The translations under genes and the position numbers were made by a program. The notes under the pieces were generated by a model, which worked only from the letters and a program-made list of their open reading frames with translations, searched no databases and was not told the origin of the DNA. Source: Oscillibacter sp. (GTDB taxonomy: Bacteria; Bacillota; Clostridia; Oscillospirales; Oscillospiraceae). Taken from it: DNA of 45,379 nt. Below, in pieces: positions 24,131 through 33,145 of this stretch (the stretch's first letter is position 1; each line of letters opens with the position of its first letter). The DNA lies in the NCBI GenBank assembly GCA_014799845.1, contig JAAVHF010000099.1, positions 1 through 45,379 on the forward strand, written 5' to 3'.

Positions 24131-24937
24131 ATGAAACGCTTTTTAACTTTTGTCCTGACTCTGACCATGCTTTTTACCCTGACCGCCCCCGCCTTCGCGG
24201 ACATCATGTGGGAACCTGACAACAACAGCTTTTATAACCGGCACCGGAACCAGTGCGAATATGAAAACCGGAGCTACTGCGCCAACGGAAAAGAGGGCTT
24301 CGTCACCGCGTGGGACGCGCCCGGCGGCAGTCTGGTCATCGATCAGTACGAGAACGGGGAGAAGCTGTGGGTCTACTACATCTACGAAAACTGGGGACTG
24401 ATCAGCCGCTGGGATGGCGGCAAAGAGGCCTCCGGCTGGATTTCCCTGTCGGACCTGGCGCTGGTGTACGACTATATCAGCTTTGAGGAGGAATACGGGG
24501 ACCGGATCACGCCCTATAACGGCGAGTTCGCGGATTACGACGGAGACGCTGAAACGGTCAATTTCTACGAGTACCCCGGCGCGCCGGGGATCAACCAATC
24601 CTGGGATACCGGCGGCGAATGGCACGTACTGGATAATCTGACCGGCACGGCGGACAGCCCCAGTTATATCAGCAGCATCTTTATAGACGAAAACGGCCTC
24701 ACCTGGGGATTTATCGTCTACATGTACGGCCATATGAACAGCTGGTTCTGCCTGGATGAGCCGGACGGCACAGATTTCCCCGTCCGGGAGGTCTCTACGC
24801 CGCAGCTGACCCCGGCCCAGTCCCCCACTCTGCCCACCCGGTCCTATATCCCCTACATCCTGGTAGCGGCGGTGGTGATCGTCACCGGCGGCGTGCTGGT
24901 TTACTTTTATGGCAGGAAACGGAAATCGACAGATTGA
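24131..24937 (+). CDS. Membrane-anchored extracellular protein with SH3-like domains
   Basis: A 268-residue protein. Signal peptide 1-23 (cleavage after APAFA), an exposed DIMWEPDNN start, then two SH3-like beta units (about 60-115: GGSLVIDQYENGEKLWVYYIYENWGLIS...GWISLSDL; about 140-215: NQSWDTGGEWHVL...WGFIVYMYGHMNSWFCLDE). A Pro/Thr-rich stalk precedes a C-terminal membrane anchor and a basic tail. SH3-like units of this type often bind peptidoglycan. ATG 24131 is preferred because GAGGGA lies 7 bases upstream; ATG 24116 overlaps the previous stop codon but has a poor site. Confidence 0.8.
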   Translation: MKRFLTFVLTLTMLFTLTAPAFADIMWEPDNNSFYNRHRNQCEYENRSYCANGKEGFVTAWDAPGGSLVIDQYENGEKLWVYYIYENWGLISRWDGGKEASGWISLSDLALVYDYISFEEEYGDRITPYNGEFADYDGDAETVNFYEYPGAPGINQSWDTGGEWHVLDNLTGTADSPSYISSIFIDENGLTWGFIVYMYGHMNSWFCLDEPDGTDFPVREVSTPQLTPAQSPTLPTRSYIPYILVAAVVIVTGGVLVYFYGRKRKSTD

Positions 24938-24941
24938 CCTC

Positions 24942-24970
24942 TTGCACATCGCCCCGCTTTCGGTTACAAT
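24942..24970 (+). promoter_or_regulatory. hemW promoter
   Basis: -35 TTGCAC (24942-24947), a 17-base spacer and -10 TACAAT (24965-24970). It lies 29 bases before the start codon. Confidence 0.7.
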
Positions 24971-24999
24971 GAGGAAGACTTTGAGCCGAGGTGACGACC

Positions 25000-26205
25000 G
25001 TGAAAAAAGAGTACAAGCCCCTGGGTCTGTATATTCATATCCCTTTCTGCAAGAGCAAGTGCATCTACTGCGACTTCTACTCCCTGCCCCATGCTGAGGA
25101 GCGGATGGACCGCTACACCGCCGTTCTGTGCCGCCAGCTGGCGGAGATCGCCCCGCGGACCGCCGCCCACGAGGCGGACACGGTCTATTTCGGCGGCGGC
25201 ACGCCCTCCTGGCTGGGGGAGAAGCGCCTGCGGCAGATCCTGAAGACGGTGGAAAAGCACTACCGCGTCGCCAGGAACGCGGAGATCACCCTGGAGGCCA
25301 ATCCCGACAGCGCCGGGGACTGGAAAGCCCTCCGGACGCTGCGCCGGGCGGGCTTCAACCGCATCTCCCTGGGAGTGCAGTCCGCCGACGACACGCAGCT
25401 GCAAACCTTGGGCCGTCCCCACACCTTCGCCCAGGCGGGGGAAGCGGTCTCCGCCGCCAGAAGGGCCAAGATCAAAAACGTCTCTCTGGATCTGATTTAC
25501 GGCCTCCCCGGCCAGACTATGGAAAGCTGGCAGGACACCGTGGAAAAGGCCGCCGCCCTCGCTCCGGAGCACCTGAGCTGCTACGGGCTGAAGGTGGAGG
25601 AGGGCACCCCGCTCTGGACCATGCAGTCCGGCATGGACCTGCCGGACGACGATTTGCAGGCGGATATGTATCTCTGGACGGTGGACCGTCTGGCGGAACT
25701 GGGCTACCAGCAGTATGAGATTTCCAACTTTGCCAAACCGGGCTTTGAATCCCGGCATAATCTGAAATACTGGACCCTGGGCGAATACGCCGGTTTCGGT
25801 CCCGGCGCTCACTCCGACCTGGGGGACGTGCGTTATGCCTACGTCCGCGATCTGGACGCCTACTGCGCCGGCGTGGAGGGCCAGGGAGACATTCTGTCCG
25901 AAAATGACCGGATTCCCCCCCGGGAGCGGGATATTGAGTACGTGATGCTGGGCCTGCGGATCACCCGCGGGCTCTCCCGGCAGGAGTTCGAGTACAGGTT
26001 CCGCCTGCCCTTCGCTCCCATTCAGGAGGTGCTGGAGCGGTTTGAAAAAACCGGCCATGCCGCTCTTTACGGAGGCCGGTGGCGGCTGACTCCGGCGGGA
26101 TTTCTGCTGTCCAATCAGATCATCGGCCAGTGCCTGGAGGCCCTGGCGGGAGAAAAGCTGCGGCGGGAGGAAGCCGCCGCAAAACACGATTACCGGGTGC
26201 GTTGA
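25000..26205 (+). CDS. hemW: Radical SAM coproporphyrinogen III oxidase-like protein HemW
   Basis: A 401-residue radical SAM protein. The cluster motif Cys17-X3-Cys21-X2-Cys24 (PFCKSKCIYCDFYS) is followed by GGGTPS, LEANPDS and NRISLGVQS, all HemW/HemN signatures. HemW lacks the extra Cys of oxygen-independent coproporphyrinogen oxidase and is thought to be a heme chaperone. The start is GTG 25000 with GAGGTGA upstream, rather than GTG 24991, which overlaps that site. The stop codon lies in the loop of a 24-bp perfect terminator stem (26177-26229). Confidence 0.92.
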   Translation: MKKEYKPLGLYIHIPFCKSKCIYCDFYSLPHAEERMDRYTAVLCRQLAEIAPRTAAHEADTVYFGGGTPSWLGEKRLRQILKTVEKHYRVARNAEITLEANPDSAGDWKALRTLRRAGFNRISLGVQSADDTQLQTLGRPHTFAQAGEAVSAARRAKIKNVSLDLIYGLPGQTMESWQDTVEKAAALAPEHLSCYGLKVEEGTPLWTMQSGMDLPDDDLQADMYLWTVDRLAELGYQQYEISNFAKPGFESRHNLKYWTLGEYAGFGPGAHSDLGDVRYAYVRDLDAYCAGVEGQGDILSENDRIPPRERDIEYVMLGLRITRGLSRQEFEYRFRLPFAPIQEVLERFEKTGHAALYGGRWRLTPAGFLLSNQIIGQCLEALAGEKLRREEAAAKHDYRVR

Positions 26206-26229
26206 GCACCCGGTAATCGTGTTTTGCGG
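26177..26229. terminator. Terminator overlapping the hemW stop codon
   Basis: A perfect 24-bp stem, 26177-26200 with 26206-26229 (arms begin CCGCAAAACACGATTACCGG), loop GTTGA containing the hemW TGA. It separates convergent hemW and the DUF975 gene. The only T run (TTTT) lies in the stem. Confidence 0.75.
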
Positions 26230-26244
26230 GGTATCTGCCCCATC

Positions 26245-26958
26245 TCACATAAAATTCTCCTGCACGCTCTCATAATACGCCAGATCGCACATGGTCCGAT
26301 AGGGCGTCAGCCAGATATTCAGCAGGCCAAACGTCATATTTGCCAGGATGTTCCATCCCAGAAAGCTCAGGTCCAGCACGAACAGCTGCCACTTCATTCC
26401 GCTCGTCTGCCGGCAGGACCGCCGGATGGCCTCCCCCGCCGATATGGAATCATCCGTCAGGACGTTATAGATGGCAAACCGGTACCGGTACAGGGCGACG
26501 ATGCCCGGAATAAAGAACAGCATCGACCACAGGAACACCTTGACCGCCATCTGGATTTCGCACCAGATCAGCTTTCCCGCCACGCTCAGTCCGTCGGCCA
26601 GCGTGGAGTAGGGCATCTCCGCCCCTTTTCTCACGCCCATGCAGTAGATGTAAAACCCGCCGCTGAGCACCAGCGTCACCAGCATGACCAGTATGGAGAA
26701 GAAAAAGCTCATTGCGGTATCCTCCGGAATGGAGGCCAGCAGCCGTGCCATCGCGTCCGCGTCTCCGCTCATCATGACCGTCAAGTATTGCCGCCGCAGC
26801 TCATAAGAATAGAGCAGGGAACCGTTTTGTACCAGGTCCACCGCCCGGTCGAGCGCATAACCGATGCCGAGCATCAGCAATGTCACGATATAAGGACTCA
26901 CCCTGGCCGTACGCAGGATATTTTTGGCTTCGTATTTGATTTCCGCCCGATTTATCAT
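26245..26958 (-). CDS. DUF975 family membrane protein
   Basis: A 237-residue integral membrane protein, MINRAEIKYEAKNILR..., with the DUF975 start (K.xAK..L) and about five hydrophobic segments, and with LWSMLFFIPGIVALYRYRFAIYNVLTDD as the characteristic core. It ends in a cytoplasmic segment typical of the family. Function unknown. ATG 26958 was chosen over a longer frame because TTGGAGGTG lies upstream. Convergent with hemW. The 158 bases after its start hold no gene. Confidence 0.87.
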   Translation of the reverse strand: MINRAEIKYEAKNILRTARVSPYIVTLLMLGIGYALDRAVDLVQNGSLLYSYELRRQYLTVMMSGDADAMARLLASIPEDTAMSFFFSILVMLVTLVLSGGFYIYCMGVRKGAEMPYSTLADGLSVAGKLIWCEIQMAVKVFLWSMLFFIPGIVALYRYRFAIYNVLTDDSISAGEAIRRSCRQTSGMKWQLFVLDLSFLGWNILANMTFGLLNIWLTPYRTMCDLAYYESVQENFM

Positions 26959-27138
26959 AAAAATGGCACCTCCAAAACAAAATATCCAATATTTTTCTGA
27001 TTTCCGTCCCATCATACCATGTTTCTCCGGGAAATGCAAGTAATAGTGATCCTCTCCTTTTTGTGACATAATTAACAAAGGAAAACCATTTTTTTGACCC
27101 ATTTCCGCGAAAAAATGATAAAAATCTTAAAATTTTTC

Positions 27139-27167
27139 TGGACATGCGGGGCGAATGGGAGTATGAT
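27139..27167 (+). promoter_or_regulatory. rnf operon promoter
   Basis: -35 TGGACA (27139-27144), a 17-base spacer and -10 TATGAT (27162-27167), about 77 bases upstream of rnfC in an AT-rich stretch. Confidence 0.75.
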
Positions 27168-27243
27168 AGCGTTGTGGAATTTCGGGTCGTTTCCGGCCCG
27201 TTATGGAAAAGAGTAAGGTAAGAAAAGAGAATGAGGTGAAGAT

Positions 27244-28611
27244 ATGGCACAGGCCTTTTTCGGCGGCATCCATCCCAACGACCACAAAGCCGCCACCAAC
27301 AAGAAGCCCATTGAAGCGCTTCCGCCTCCCGCCCGCGTGGTGATTCCCATGTCCCTGCACATCGGCGCGCCCTGCACCCCCTGCGTAGCGGTGGGCGACG
27401 AGGTCACCGTGGGCCAGAAGGTGGGCGACGCGCCCGCCTTTGTCTCCGCGCCCGTCCATGCCAGCGTCTCTGGCAAGGTGGTCGCGGTAGAAAAGCGCAT
27501 CCATTTCTCCGGCGTACCCGTCATGAGCGTGGTCATCGAGAACGATTTCAACGACACCCCCTGTCCCGACTGCGTCCCCGTCAAGGACCCCGACAGCCTG
27601 ACCCCCGAGCAGATCTCCAATCTGGTAAAGGAAGCGGGCATTGTAGGCATGGGCGGCGCCACCTTCCCCACCCACGTCAAGATCAGTTCCGGTCTCGGCA
27701 AGGTGGACACGGTGATCGTCAACGCCTCCGAGTGCGAGCCCTATATCACCAGCGACCACCGCATCCTGCTGGAGCACCCGGAGGAGGTGCTGGGCGGCGT
27801 GAGGCTCCTGGCCCGCATTTTCGGCGTGGACCGGGTCCACATCGCCATTGAGGCCAACAAGGCCAACGCCGCCGAGCTTCTCAAGCTGAAGATCGACGAG
27901 GAAAAGGCTCCCGCCGTGGTGGACGTTCTGCGCACCCGCTACCCCCAGGGCGCGGAAAAGCAGCTCTGCCAGTCCATCACCGGCCGCCAGGTCCCCCCCG
28001 GCGCGCTCCCCGCCGCAATTGGCTGCGCGGTGTTCAATATTGTCACCACCATGGCCATCTATAACGCCATTTACCACGGCAAGCCGGTGACCCACCGCGT
28101 CGTCACCGTCTCCGGTTCCGGCGTCAACGACCCCAAGAACCTTCTCTGCCCCATCGGCGCCCCCATCAGCGAACTGCTGGACGCCTGCGGCGGCGTGAAG
28201 AAGTCCACCTTCAAGATCCTCATGGGCGGACCCATGATGGGCCACTCCCAGTTCGACATGGCCGCCCCCATTGGCAAGGGTACCAACGCCATCCTGGCCT
28301 TCTGTGAAAAAGAGGAGCGCACCGTTGAATATCCCGCCTGCATCCGCTGCGGCAAGTGCATCTCCGTCTGTCCCATGCACCTCCAGCCCGTATTCATGTA
28401 CCAGTACGAACAGGCCGGTATGCTCCAGGCTCTGGAGGGAGCCAACGTCCTCGACTGCATCGAGTGCGGCGCCTGCACCTACATCTGTCCCGGCCGGCTC
28501 CATCTGGTCCAGGCGTTCCGGGCCGGCAAGCAGCTGATCAACAACGCCCGGGCCGCCGCGAAAGCCGCCGCCGAGGCCAAAGCTGCGGAAGAGAAAAAGA
28601 AGGAGGCCTGA
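27244..28611 (+). CDS. rnfC: Rnf complex subunit RnfC
   Basis: A 455-residue cytoplasmic subunit that binds NADH and FMN and passes electrons in the ferredoxin:NAD+ oxidoreductase ion pump. It has a biotinyl/lipoyl-like N-terminal region (about 40-95), the NADH/FMN site GIVGMGGATFPTHVK with NASECEPYITSD, and two 4Fe-4S clusters near the C-terminus (CIRCGKCISVCP and CIECGACTYICPG). An Ala/Lys tail follows. Start ATG 27244 with GAGGTGAAG upstream. First gene of a complete C-D-G-E-A-B operon. Confidence 0.97.
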   Translation: MAQAFFGGIHPNDHKAATNKKPIEALPPPARVVIPMSLHIGAPCTPCVAVGDEVTVGQKVGDAPAFVSAPVHASVSGKVVAVEKRIHFSGVPVMSVVIENDFNDTPCPDCVPVKDPDSLTPEQISNLVKEAGIVGMGGATFPTHVKISSGLGKVDTVIVNASECEPYITSDHRILLEHPEEVLGGVRLLARIFGVDRVHIAIEANKANAAELLKLKIDEEKAPAVVDVLRTRYPQGAEKQLCQSITGRQVPPGALPAAIGCAVFNIVTTMAIYNAIYHGKPVTHRVVTVSGSGVNDPKNLLCPIGAPISELLDACGGVKKSTFKILMGGPMMGHSQFDMAAPIGKGTNAILAFCEKEERTVEYPACIRCGKCISVCPMHLQPVFMYQYEQAGMLQALEGANVLDCIECGACTYICPGRLHLVQAFRAGKQLINNARAAAKAAAEAKAAEEKKKEA

Positions 28612-28613
28612 CC

Positions 28614-29660
28614 ATGGACTACAAAGATTTAAACCTTATCGGCTCCTCCTCCCCCCACATCCGCACCAAGGACGGCGCGGGCCACATCATGGGGGAGGTC
28701 ATCATCGCCATGCTGCTGCCCCTGGCCTTCGCGGTGTACAACTTCGGTCCCCGCGCCCTGGCTACCGCGGCGGTCAGCGTCATCGGCTGCTGCGCCTTTG
28801 AGTGGCTCTACCGCGCGGCCCTGAGAAAGAACAACACCCTGAACGATCTCAGCGCCGTCGTCACCGGTATCCTCATCGCCTTTGTCTGCCCCGTCACCAT
28901 TCCCTACTGGGTCCTGCTGATTGGCGATTTCTTCGCCATTGTGATCGTCAAACAGCTGTTCGGCGGCGTGGGCAAGAACTTCCTCAACCCCGCCCTGGCG
29001 GCCCGTGCCTTCATGCTCTGCTGGGCCGGCGAGATGACCACCTGGGTGGGTCCCCGCTCCCCCGCCGTCACGCCCGTGCCTGTCTGGGGCGCTTTTGACG
29101 CGGTCACCTATCCCACCCCCATGGCCCTCCTCCACGAGAACAACCTCTCGGGCCTGCAAAGCCTGTACGACCTCCCGAAAATGTTCGTGGGCCTCATCGG
29201 CGGCTCCATGGGCGAGGTCAGCGCCCTGCTTCTGATCCTGGGCGGTCTGTTCCTCATCTGGCGCAAGGTCATCACCTGGTATATCCCCGTCAGCTATATC
29301 GGAACCGTCGCGGTGCTGACCTTCCTCTTCCCCCGGGGCAACGACCCGGTCCAGTGGATGCTGTATAACCTTCTGGGCGGCGGTCTGATGCTGGGCGCGT
29401 TCTTCATGGCGACCGACTACGTCACCTCCCCCGTCAGCCACCTGGGGCAGGCCATTTTTGGCGTTGGCTGCGGCCTTATCACCGTATTCATCCGGTACTT
29501 CGGCTCCTACAGCGAGGGCGTGTGCTACGCGATCCTGATCATGAACCTGACGGTGTGGATCATTGACAAGAATATCAAGCCCCACCGTTTCGGCGTCATC
29601 AAGGAAAAGAAGGAAGCCAAGCCGGCCGATCAAACAAAAAAGGAGGCTGCTAAGAAATGA
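28614..29660 (+). CDS. rnfD: Rnf complex subunit RnfD
   Basis: A 348-residue polytopic membrane protein of the NqrB/RnfD family. Landmarks are SSSPHIRTKDGAGHIM at the N-terminus, GGVGKNFLNPALAARAFM (about residue 115-135) and ATDYVTSPVS. It carries covalently bound flavin in characterised homologues. A Lys-rich tail ends the protein. ATG 28614 begins 2 bases after rnfC stops, with AAGGAGG inside the end of rnfC. Its stop overlaps the rnfG start (ATGA). Confidence 0.96.
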   Translation: MDYKDLNLIGSSSPHIRTKDGAGHIMGEVIIAMLLPLAFAVYNFGPRALATAAVSVIGCCAFEWLYRAALRKNNTLNDLSAVVTGILIAFVCPVTIPYWVLLIGDFFAIVIVKQLFGGVGKNFLNPALAARAFMLCWAGEMTTWVGPRSPAVTPVPVWGAFDAVTYPTPMALLHENNLSGLQSLYDLPKMFVGLIGGSMGEVSALLLILGGLFLIWRKVITWYIPVSYIGTVAVLTFLFPRGNDPVQWMLYNLLGGGLMLGAFFMATDYVTSPVSHLGQAIFGVGCGLITVFIRYFGSYSEGVCYAILIMNLTVWIIDKNIKPHRFGVIKEKKEAKPADQTKKEAAKK

Positions 29661-30271
29661 GCAACGAAAAAGCATCCGCTGCCGCGAAGCAGCCCAGGCC
29701 TTCCATTTCCATGGACCCCCGGTATATAGGCCGCATCACCGGCGTGCTGCTGGGCATCTGTCTGGTGGTCGCCCTGCTTCTGGGCGTAGTCAACCAGATC
29801 ACCAAGCCGCAGATCGACGCCATCCAGGCGGAGAAGATCCGCGCCGCCATGGCGCAGGTCCTTCCCGCTGATGAATACGTCCCCTGGGAGGCCGACCTCC
29901 CCAATAGCGTCACCGGCCTCTACTTGGCCAATTCCAATGGCAGTGGGATCGGCTGGATAGTTGAGACCACCGCCACCGGCTCCCAGGGCCCCATCACCAT
30001 GATGGTGGGCGTCGGCCTGGACGGCGGCGTTACCGGCGTTTCCATCGTCAGCCACAGCGAGACTCCCAACATCGGCACTAAGGTGGTCAATGACCAGTCC
30101 GTTCTGGACCGCTTCATCGGCATGAGCCACGCGGGCGGCGAGATCACGGTCAATTCCGGCTCCAACCGCTTCGACGGCATCTCCGGCGCGACGGTCAGCT
30201 CCCGGGGCGTGACCGCCGGCGTCAACGCCGCTCTGGACGCCGTGGCCGGCCTGCTTGTAAAGGAGGGCTAA
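29657..30271 (+). CDS. rnfG: Rnf complex subunit RnfG
   Basis: A 204-residue protein with one N-terminal membrane segment (about 26-46) and an extracytoplasmic FMN-binding domain. The flavinylation motif is DGISGATVSS, with the likely FMN-bearing Thr at residue 179. The start overlaps the rnfD stop codon. Electron carrier of the complex. Confidence 0.95.
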   Translation: MSNEKASAAAKQPRPSISMDPRYIGRITGVLLGICLVVALLLGVVNQITKPQIDAIQAEKIRAAMAQVLPADEYVPWEADLPNSVTGLYLANSNGSGIGWIVETTATGSQGPITMMVGVGLDGGVTGVSIVSHSETPNIGTKVVNDQSVLDRFIGMSHAGGEITVNSGSNRFDGISGATVSSRGVTAGVNAALDAVAGLLVKEG

Positions 30272-30275
30272 CGCA

Positions 30276-30875
30276 ATGAATGTAGGAAAGCAATTGAAAG
30301 AGGGCCTTCTCACCCAGAACCCAGTGCTGGTCCAGCTGCTGGGCATGTGCTCCACCCTGGCCATCACCACCACCATTTCCAACGGCATCGGCATGGGCCT
30401 CTCGGTGACCATCATCCTGACTCTCTCCAATATTTTCATCTCCCTGCTGCGCAAGATCATCCCCGAGCAGGTCCGTATTGCCTGCTATATCGTGGTCATC
30501 GCGGGCTTTGTCACCATGGTTAACCTGCTTCTCCAGGCATTCTTCCCCGACATCGCGGAGAGTCTGGGCGTGTTCATCCCCCTGATCGTGGTCAACTGCA
30601 TCATCCTGGCCCGCGCCGAATCCTTCGCCAGCAAGAACAAGCCCGCGGCAGCCGCCATCGACGGCATCTGCCAGGGCATCGGCTACACGCTGGTCCTGCT
30701 GGTCATGAGCGCCATCCGCGAGCTGCTGGGCTCCGGCGCTCTTGCCGGCTATCAGATTTTCCCCGCGGAGTACAGCGCCTCGCTGATTGCCCAGCCGGTA
30801 GGCGGCTTTCTGACCCTGGGTTTTCTCATCGCCCTGATGCAGTGGGCTCAGCGCAAGGTCAAGGGAGGGAAATAA
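30276..30875 (+). CDS. rnfE: Rnf complex subunit RnfE
   Basis: A 199-residue membrane protein with six hydrophobic segments, one of the pair RnfA/RnfE that together hold a membrane Fe-S centre. Landmarks: GLLTQNPVLVQLLGMCSTLA (Cys in helix 1) and FIPLIVVNCIILARAE (Cys in helix 4). Preceded by AAGGAGG. Confidence 0.96.
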   Translation: MNVGKQLKEGLLTQNPVLVQLLGMCSTLAITTTISNGIGMGLSVTIILTLSNIFISLLRKIIPEQVRIACYIVVIAGFVTMVNLLLQAFFPDIAESLGVFIPLIVVNCIILARAESFASKNKPAAAAIDGICQGIGYTLVLLVMSAIRELLGSGALAGYQIFPAEYSASLIAQPVGGFLTLGFLIALMQWAQRKVKGGK

Positions 30876-30878
30876 GCT

Positions 30879-31466
30879 ATGCAATGGACGACATTATTCG
30901 ACATCGCTCTTGGAGCGATCCTGATCAACAACTTTATTCTGGCGCAGTTTCTGGGCATCTGCCCCTTCATGGGCGTATCCAAGAAGATGGACACCGCCGT
31001 GGGCATGGGCTTTGCGGTCATCTTCGTCATGGGACTGGCCTCCGCCCTGTGCTACCCGGTGAACATGCTCCTCAACGCCCTGGATCTTGCGTACATGCAG
31101 ACGGTGGCTTTCATCCTGGTCATTGCCGCCCTGGTGCAGTTCGTGGAGATGTTCCTGAAGAAGACCATCCCCACCCTGTATCAGGCTCTGGGCGTTTACC
31201 TGCCTCTGATTACCACCAACTGCGCGGTGCTGGGCGTGGTCCTGCTGAACGTTCAGAACAACTACAACTTCATTGAATCCGTGGTCTATGGCATCACCGG
31301 CGGCGCGGGCTTCCTGCTGGCTATTGTTCTCTTTGCCAGCATCCGGGAGCGCCTGGAGTTCGCCGACCCGCCCAAAGCTTTCCAGGGCTTCCCCATCGCC
31401 CTGGTGACCGCCGGTCTGATGGCCCTGTGCTTCATGGGCTTCCAGGGCCTGCGGATCCCCTGGTAA
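30879..31466 (+). CDS. rnfA: Rnf complex subunit RnfA
   Basis: A 195-residue membrane protein paired with RnfE, sharing its fold. The conserved Cys in [13 protein letters not shown] and [14 protein letters not shown] would ligate the shared iron centre. Only 3 bases separate it from rnfE, with GGGAGG upstream. Confidence 0.96.
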   Translation: MQWTTLFDIALGAILINNFILAQFLGICPFMGVSKKMDTAVGMGFAVIFVMGLASALCYPVNMLLNALDLAYMQTVAFILVIAALVQFVEMFLKKTIPTLYQALGVYLPLITTNCAVLGVVLLNVQNNYNFIESVVYGITGGAGFLLAIVLFASIRERLEFADPPKAFQGFPIALVTAGLMALCFMGFQGLRIPW

Positions 31467-31484
31467 AAGGAGGAAGAAAGACAT

Positions 31485-32315
31485 ATGAATACTTTCTATG
31501 CTGTACTGACCCTTGGAGTACTGGGCGGCGTATTCGGCCTGATCCTGTCCCTTGCCTCCAAGATCTTCGAGGTCAAGACCGACCCCAAGCTGGACCTGAT
31601 TCTGGACTGCCTGCCCGGCGCCAACTGCGGCGGCTGCGGCTATCCCGGGTGCGCCGGCTGCGCCGCTGCCATTCTGGCCAAGGAGGCCCCCGTCAACGCC
31701 TGCCCCAGCTGTTCCGGCTTGCAGACCAGCCGCATTGCCGCCGTCATGGGCGTGGAGGTGAAGGCCCAGGAGCGCCGGGTAGCCTTCGTCCGCTGTTCCG
31801 GCGGCGACCGTGCCAGCCATAAATTTGAGCGCTACGTGGGTATCGAGGACTGTGTAGCCGCCATGAAGGTCTCCGGCAACGGCACGCTGGACTGCTCCTT
31901 CGGCTGCCTGGGCCGCGGCACCTGCGTCCGGGCCTGCAAATTTGACGCAATCCACATCAACGCCCATGGCGTAGCCGAGGTGGACCCCAACCGGTGTACT
32001 CACTGTATGCAGTGCGCCAAGGCCTGCCCGCGCCATGTGATCAGCGACGTTCCCTATTATGTGGACATCGTAGTTCCCTGCGCCAATCATGATAAGGGCG
32101 CTCTGGCCAAAGCGGACTGCTCTGTCAGCTGCATTGGCTGCCGCCTCTGCGAGCGCAACTGCCCCACCGGCGCCATTACCGTTCAGGACAATGTAGCTAT
32201 CATTGATTATAGCAAATGCACCTCCTGCGGCGCCTGCGCGGCCAAGTGTCCCCGGAAGCTGATTACGGATATCCACTCCACGGGTAAGGTGGAACCCATT
32301 GCTCCGGTTGCTTAA
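31485..32315 (+). CDS. rnfB: Rnf complex subunit RnfB
   Basis: A 276-residue Fe-S subunit that accepts electrons from ferredoxin. One N-terminal membrane helix (about 3-24), the [4Fe-4S] motif CGGCGYPGC (about 47-55, plus Cys of CAGC), then ferredoxin-like clusters with CTHCMQCAKACP, CIGCRLCERNCPTGAI and CTSCGACAAKCP, and further Cys in CSFGCLGRGTCVRAC. The Cys count fits multi-cluster clostridial RnfB proteins. AAAGGAGG precedes the ATG at 31485. The operon ends in the parS-containing palindrome at 32327-32368. Confidence 0.96.
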   Translation: MNTFYAVLTLGVLGGVFGLILSLASKIFEVKTDPKLDLILDCLPGANCGGCGYPGCAGCAAAILAKEAPVNACPSCSGLQTSRIAAVMGVEVKAQERRVAFVRCSGGDRASHKFERYVGIEDCVAAMKVSGNGTLDCSFGCLGRGTCVRACKFDAIHINAHGVAEVDPNRCTHCMQCAKACPRHVISDVPYYVDIVVPCANHDKGALAKADCSVSCIGCRLCERNCPTGAITVQDNVAIIDYSKCTSCGACAAKCPRKLITDIHSTGKVEPIAPVA

Positions 32316-32326
32316 ATCTGACCTGT

Positions 32327-32368
32327 AAAGAAAGCGGATTGTTTCACGTGAAACAATCCGCTTTCTTT
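32327..32368. terminator. Perfect 42-bp palindrome: rnf terminator containing parS
   Basis: Arms 32327-32347 and 32348-32368 are perfectly complementary (21 bp, no unpaired loop), 11 bases after the rnfB stop codon. It ends in CTTTCTTTTGTC. The central 16 bases are a parS site, so the element may serve both as rnf terminator and as ParB loading site. Confidence 0.7.
32340..32355. promoter_or_regulatory. parS site 1
   Basis: TGTTTCACGTGAAACA, an exact match to the B. subtilis-type parS consensus bound by ParB/Spo0J. It lies 1.9 kb upstream of parA, in the rnf terminator. Confidence 0.92.
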
Positions 32369-32451
32369 TGTCTATCGGGCCTGTCCTTCCCATGGCACAG
32401 CAGTCTGGGCCCGCGCCAATACGATTTCTTGATAAAAAAATTGGAACCGCT

Positions 32452-32922
32452 TTATTGCTCAACCACTAAACAATAAAATGACGGCCTATCCGGATTTCTT
32501 TTATCCGGCTTATTCCAAATTTCTGCACTATCAATTTCCTTTATATCATCGATGGTCAAGTCAGAGAAAGATACTGTGCATTTCTGAATCACGGGGCTCT
32601 CCTCATATTCGTAATAGTCCATCAACCAATAGTCCATCAGCCAGACATGCCAGATTTCTATAGCCGCTCCATGCTCCAAGGCATCTTGAATATACTCCAG
32701 TATTTTCTTTGCCCGTCCGTCCGTATACTGCCAATTCAGGCATACGCCATATTTTTTGTCAGTATAGCATGGAACATCCCTGAAATTACGCAGATAGAAG
32801 TTGTCATCCGCACCACCATCGTAAACCGTGCCCTCATCAATATTGATGCAAAGCGGATATTCTTTCTGCGGCGCCGCTTCCCGCAACGGCCTGTCTGATG
32901 CGATAAATGTGCAAACACTCAA
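32452..32922 (-). CDS. Hypothetical protein between parS sites
   Basis: A 156-residue acidic soluble protein, not recognised. It begins at TTG 32922, supported by AGGGGG 7 bases upstream, and reads MSVCTFIASDRPLRE. It is rich in aromatic and acidic residues (WLMDYWLMDYYEYEE, SFSDLTIDDIKEID). There is no signal peptide or membrane segment. The base composition is more AT-rich than that of its neighbours, which hints at recent acquisition; such proteins are sometimes immunity or toxin-related, but this is speculation. It is transcribed against the parAB direction. Confidence 0.65.
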   Translation of the reverse strand: MSVCTFIASDRPLREAAPQKEYPLCINIDEGTVYDGGADDNFYLRNFRDVPCYTDKKYGVCLNWQYTDGRAKKILEYIQDALEHGAAIEIWHVWLMDYWLMDYYEYEESPVIQKCTVSFSDLTIDDIKEIDSAEIWNKPDKRNPDRPSFYCLVVEQ

Positions 32923-33056
32923 TGGAAGTCCCCCTTACAGCATTGGATTTTCCTTTTTATTGTAGCATATCACGATATCCGCTGCAATACGCTGGCGAGA
33001 GCGCCAGAATTTTCCTCATAACGCCTGCCTTGAACAAGGACTGCTTATCTGCCCAC

Positions 33057-33085
33057 TTGTCAAAAGTCCTCCGCCATGTTACAAT
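33057..33085 (+). promoter_or_regulatory. Promoter for the methyltransferase gene
   Basis: -35 TTGTCA (33057-33062), a 17-base spacer and -10 TACAAT (33080-33085). The expected start is near 33092. Confidence 0.65.
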
Positions 33086-33145
33086 GTGACTATCCTGAAA
33101 AACCGAGCTGAAGGCATTGCTGCCCTGCATCCGAGATAACTGCCC

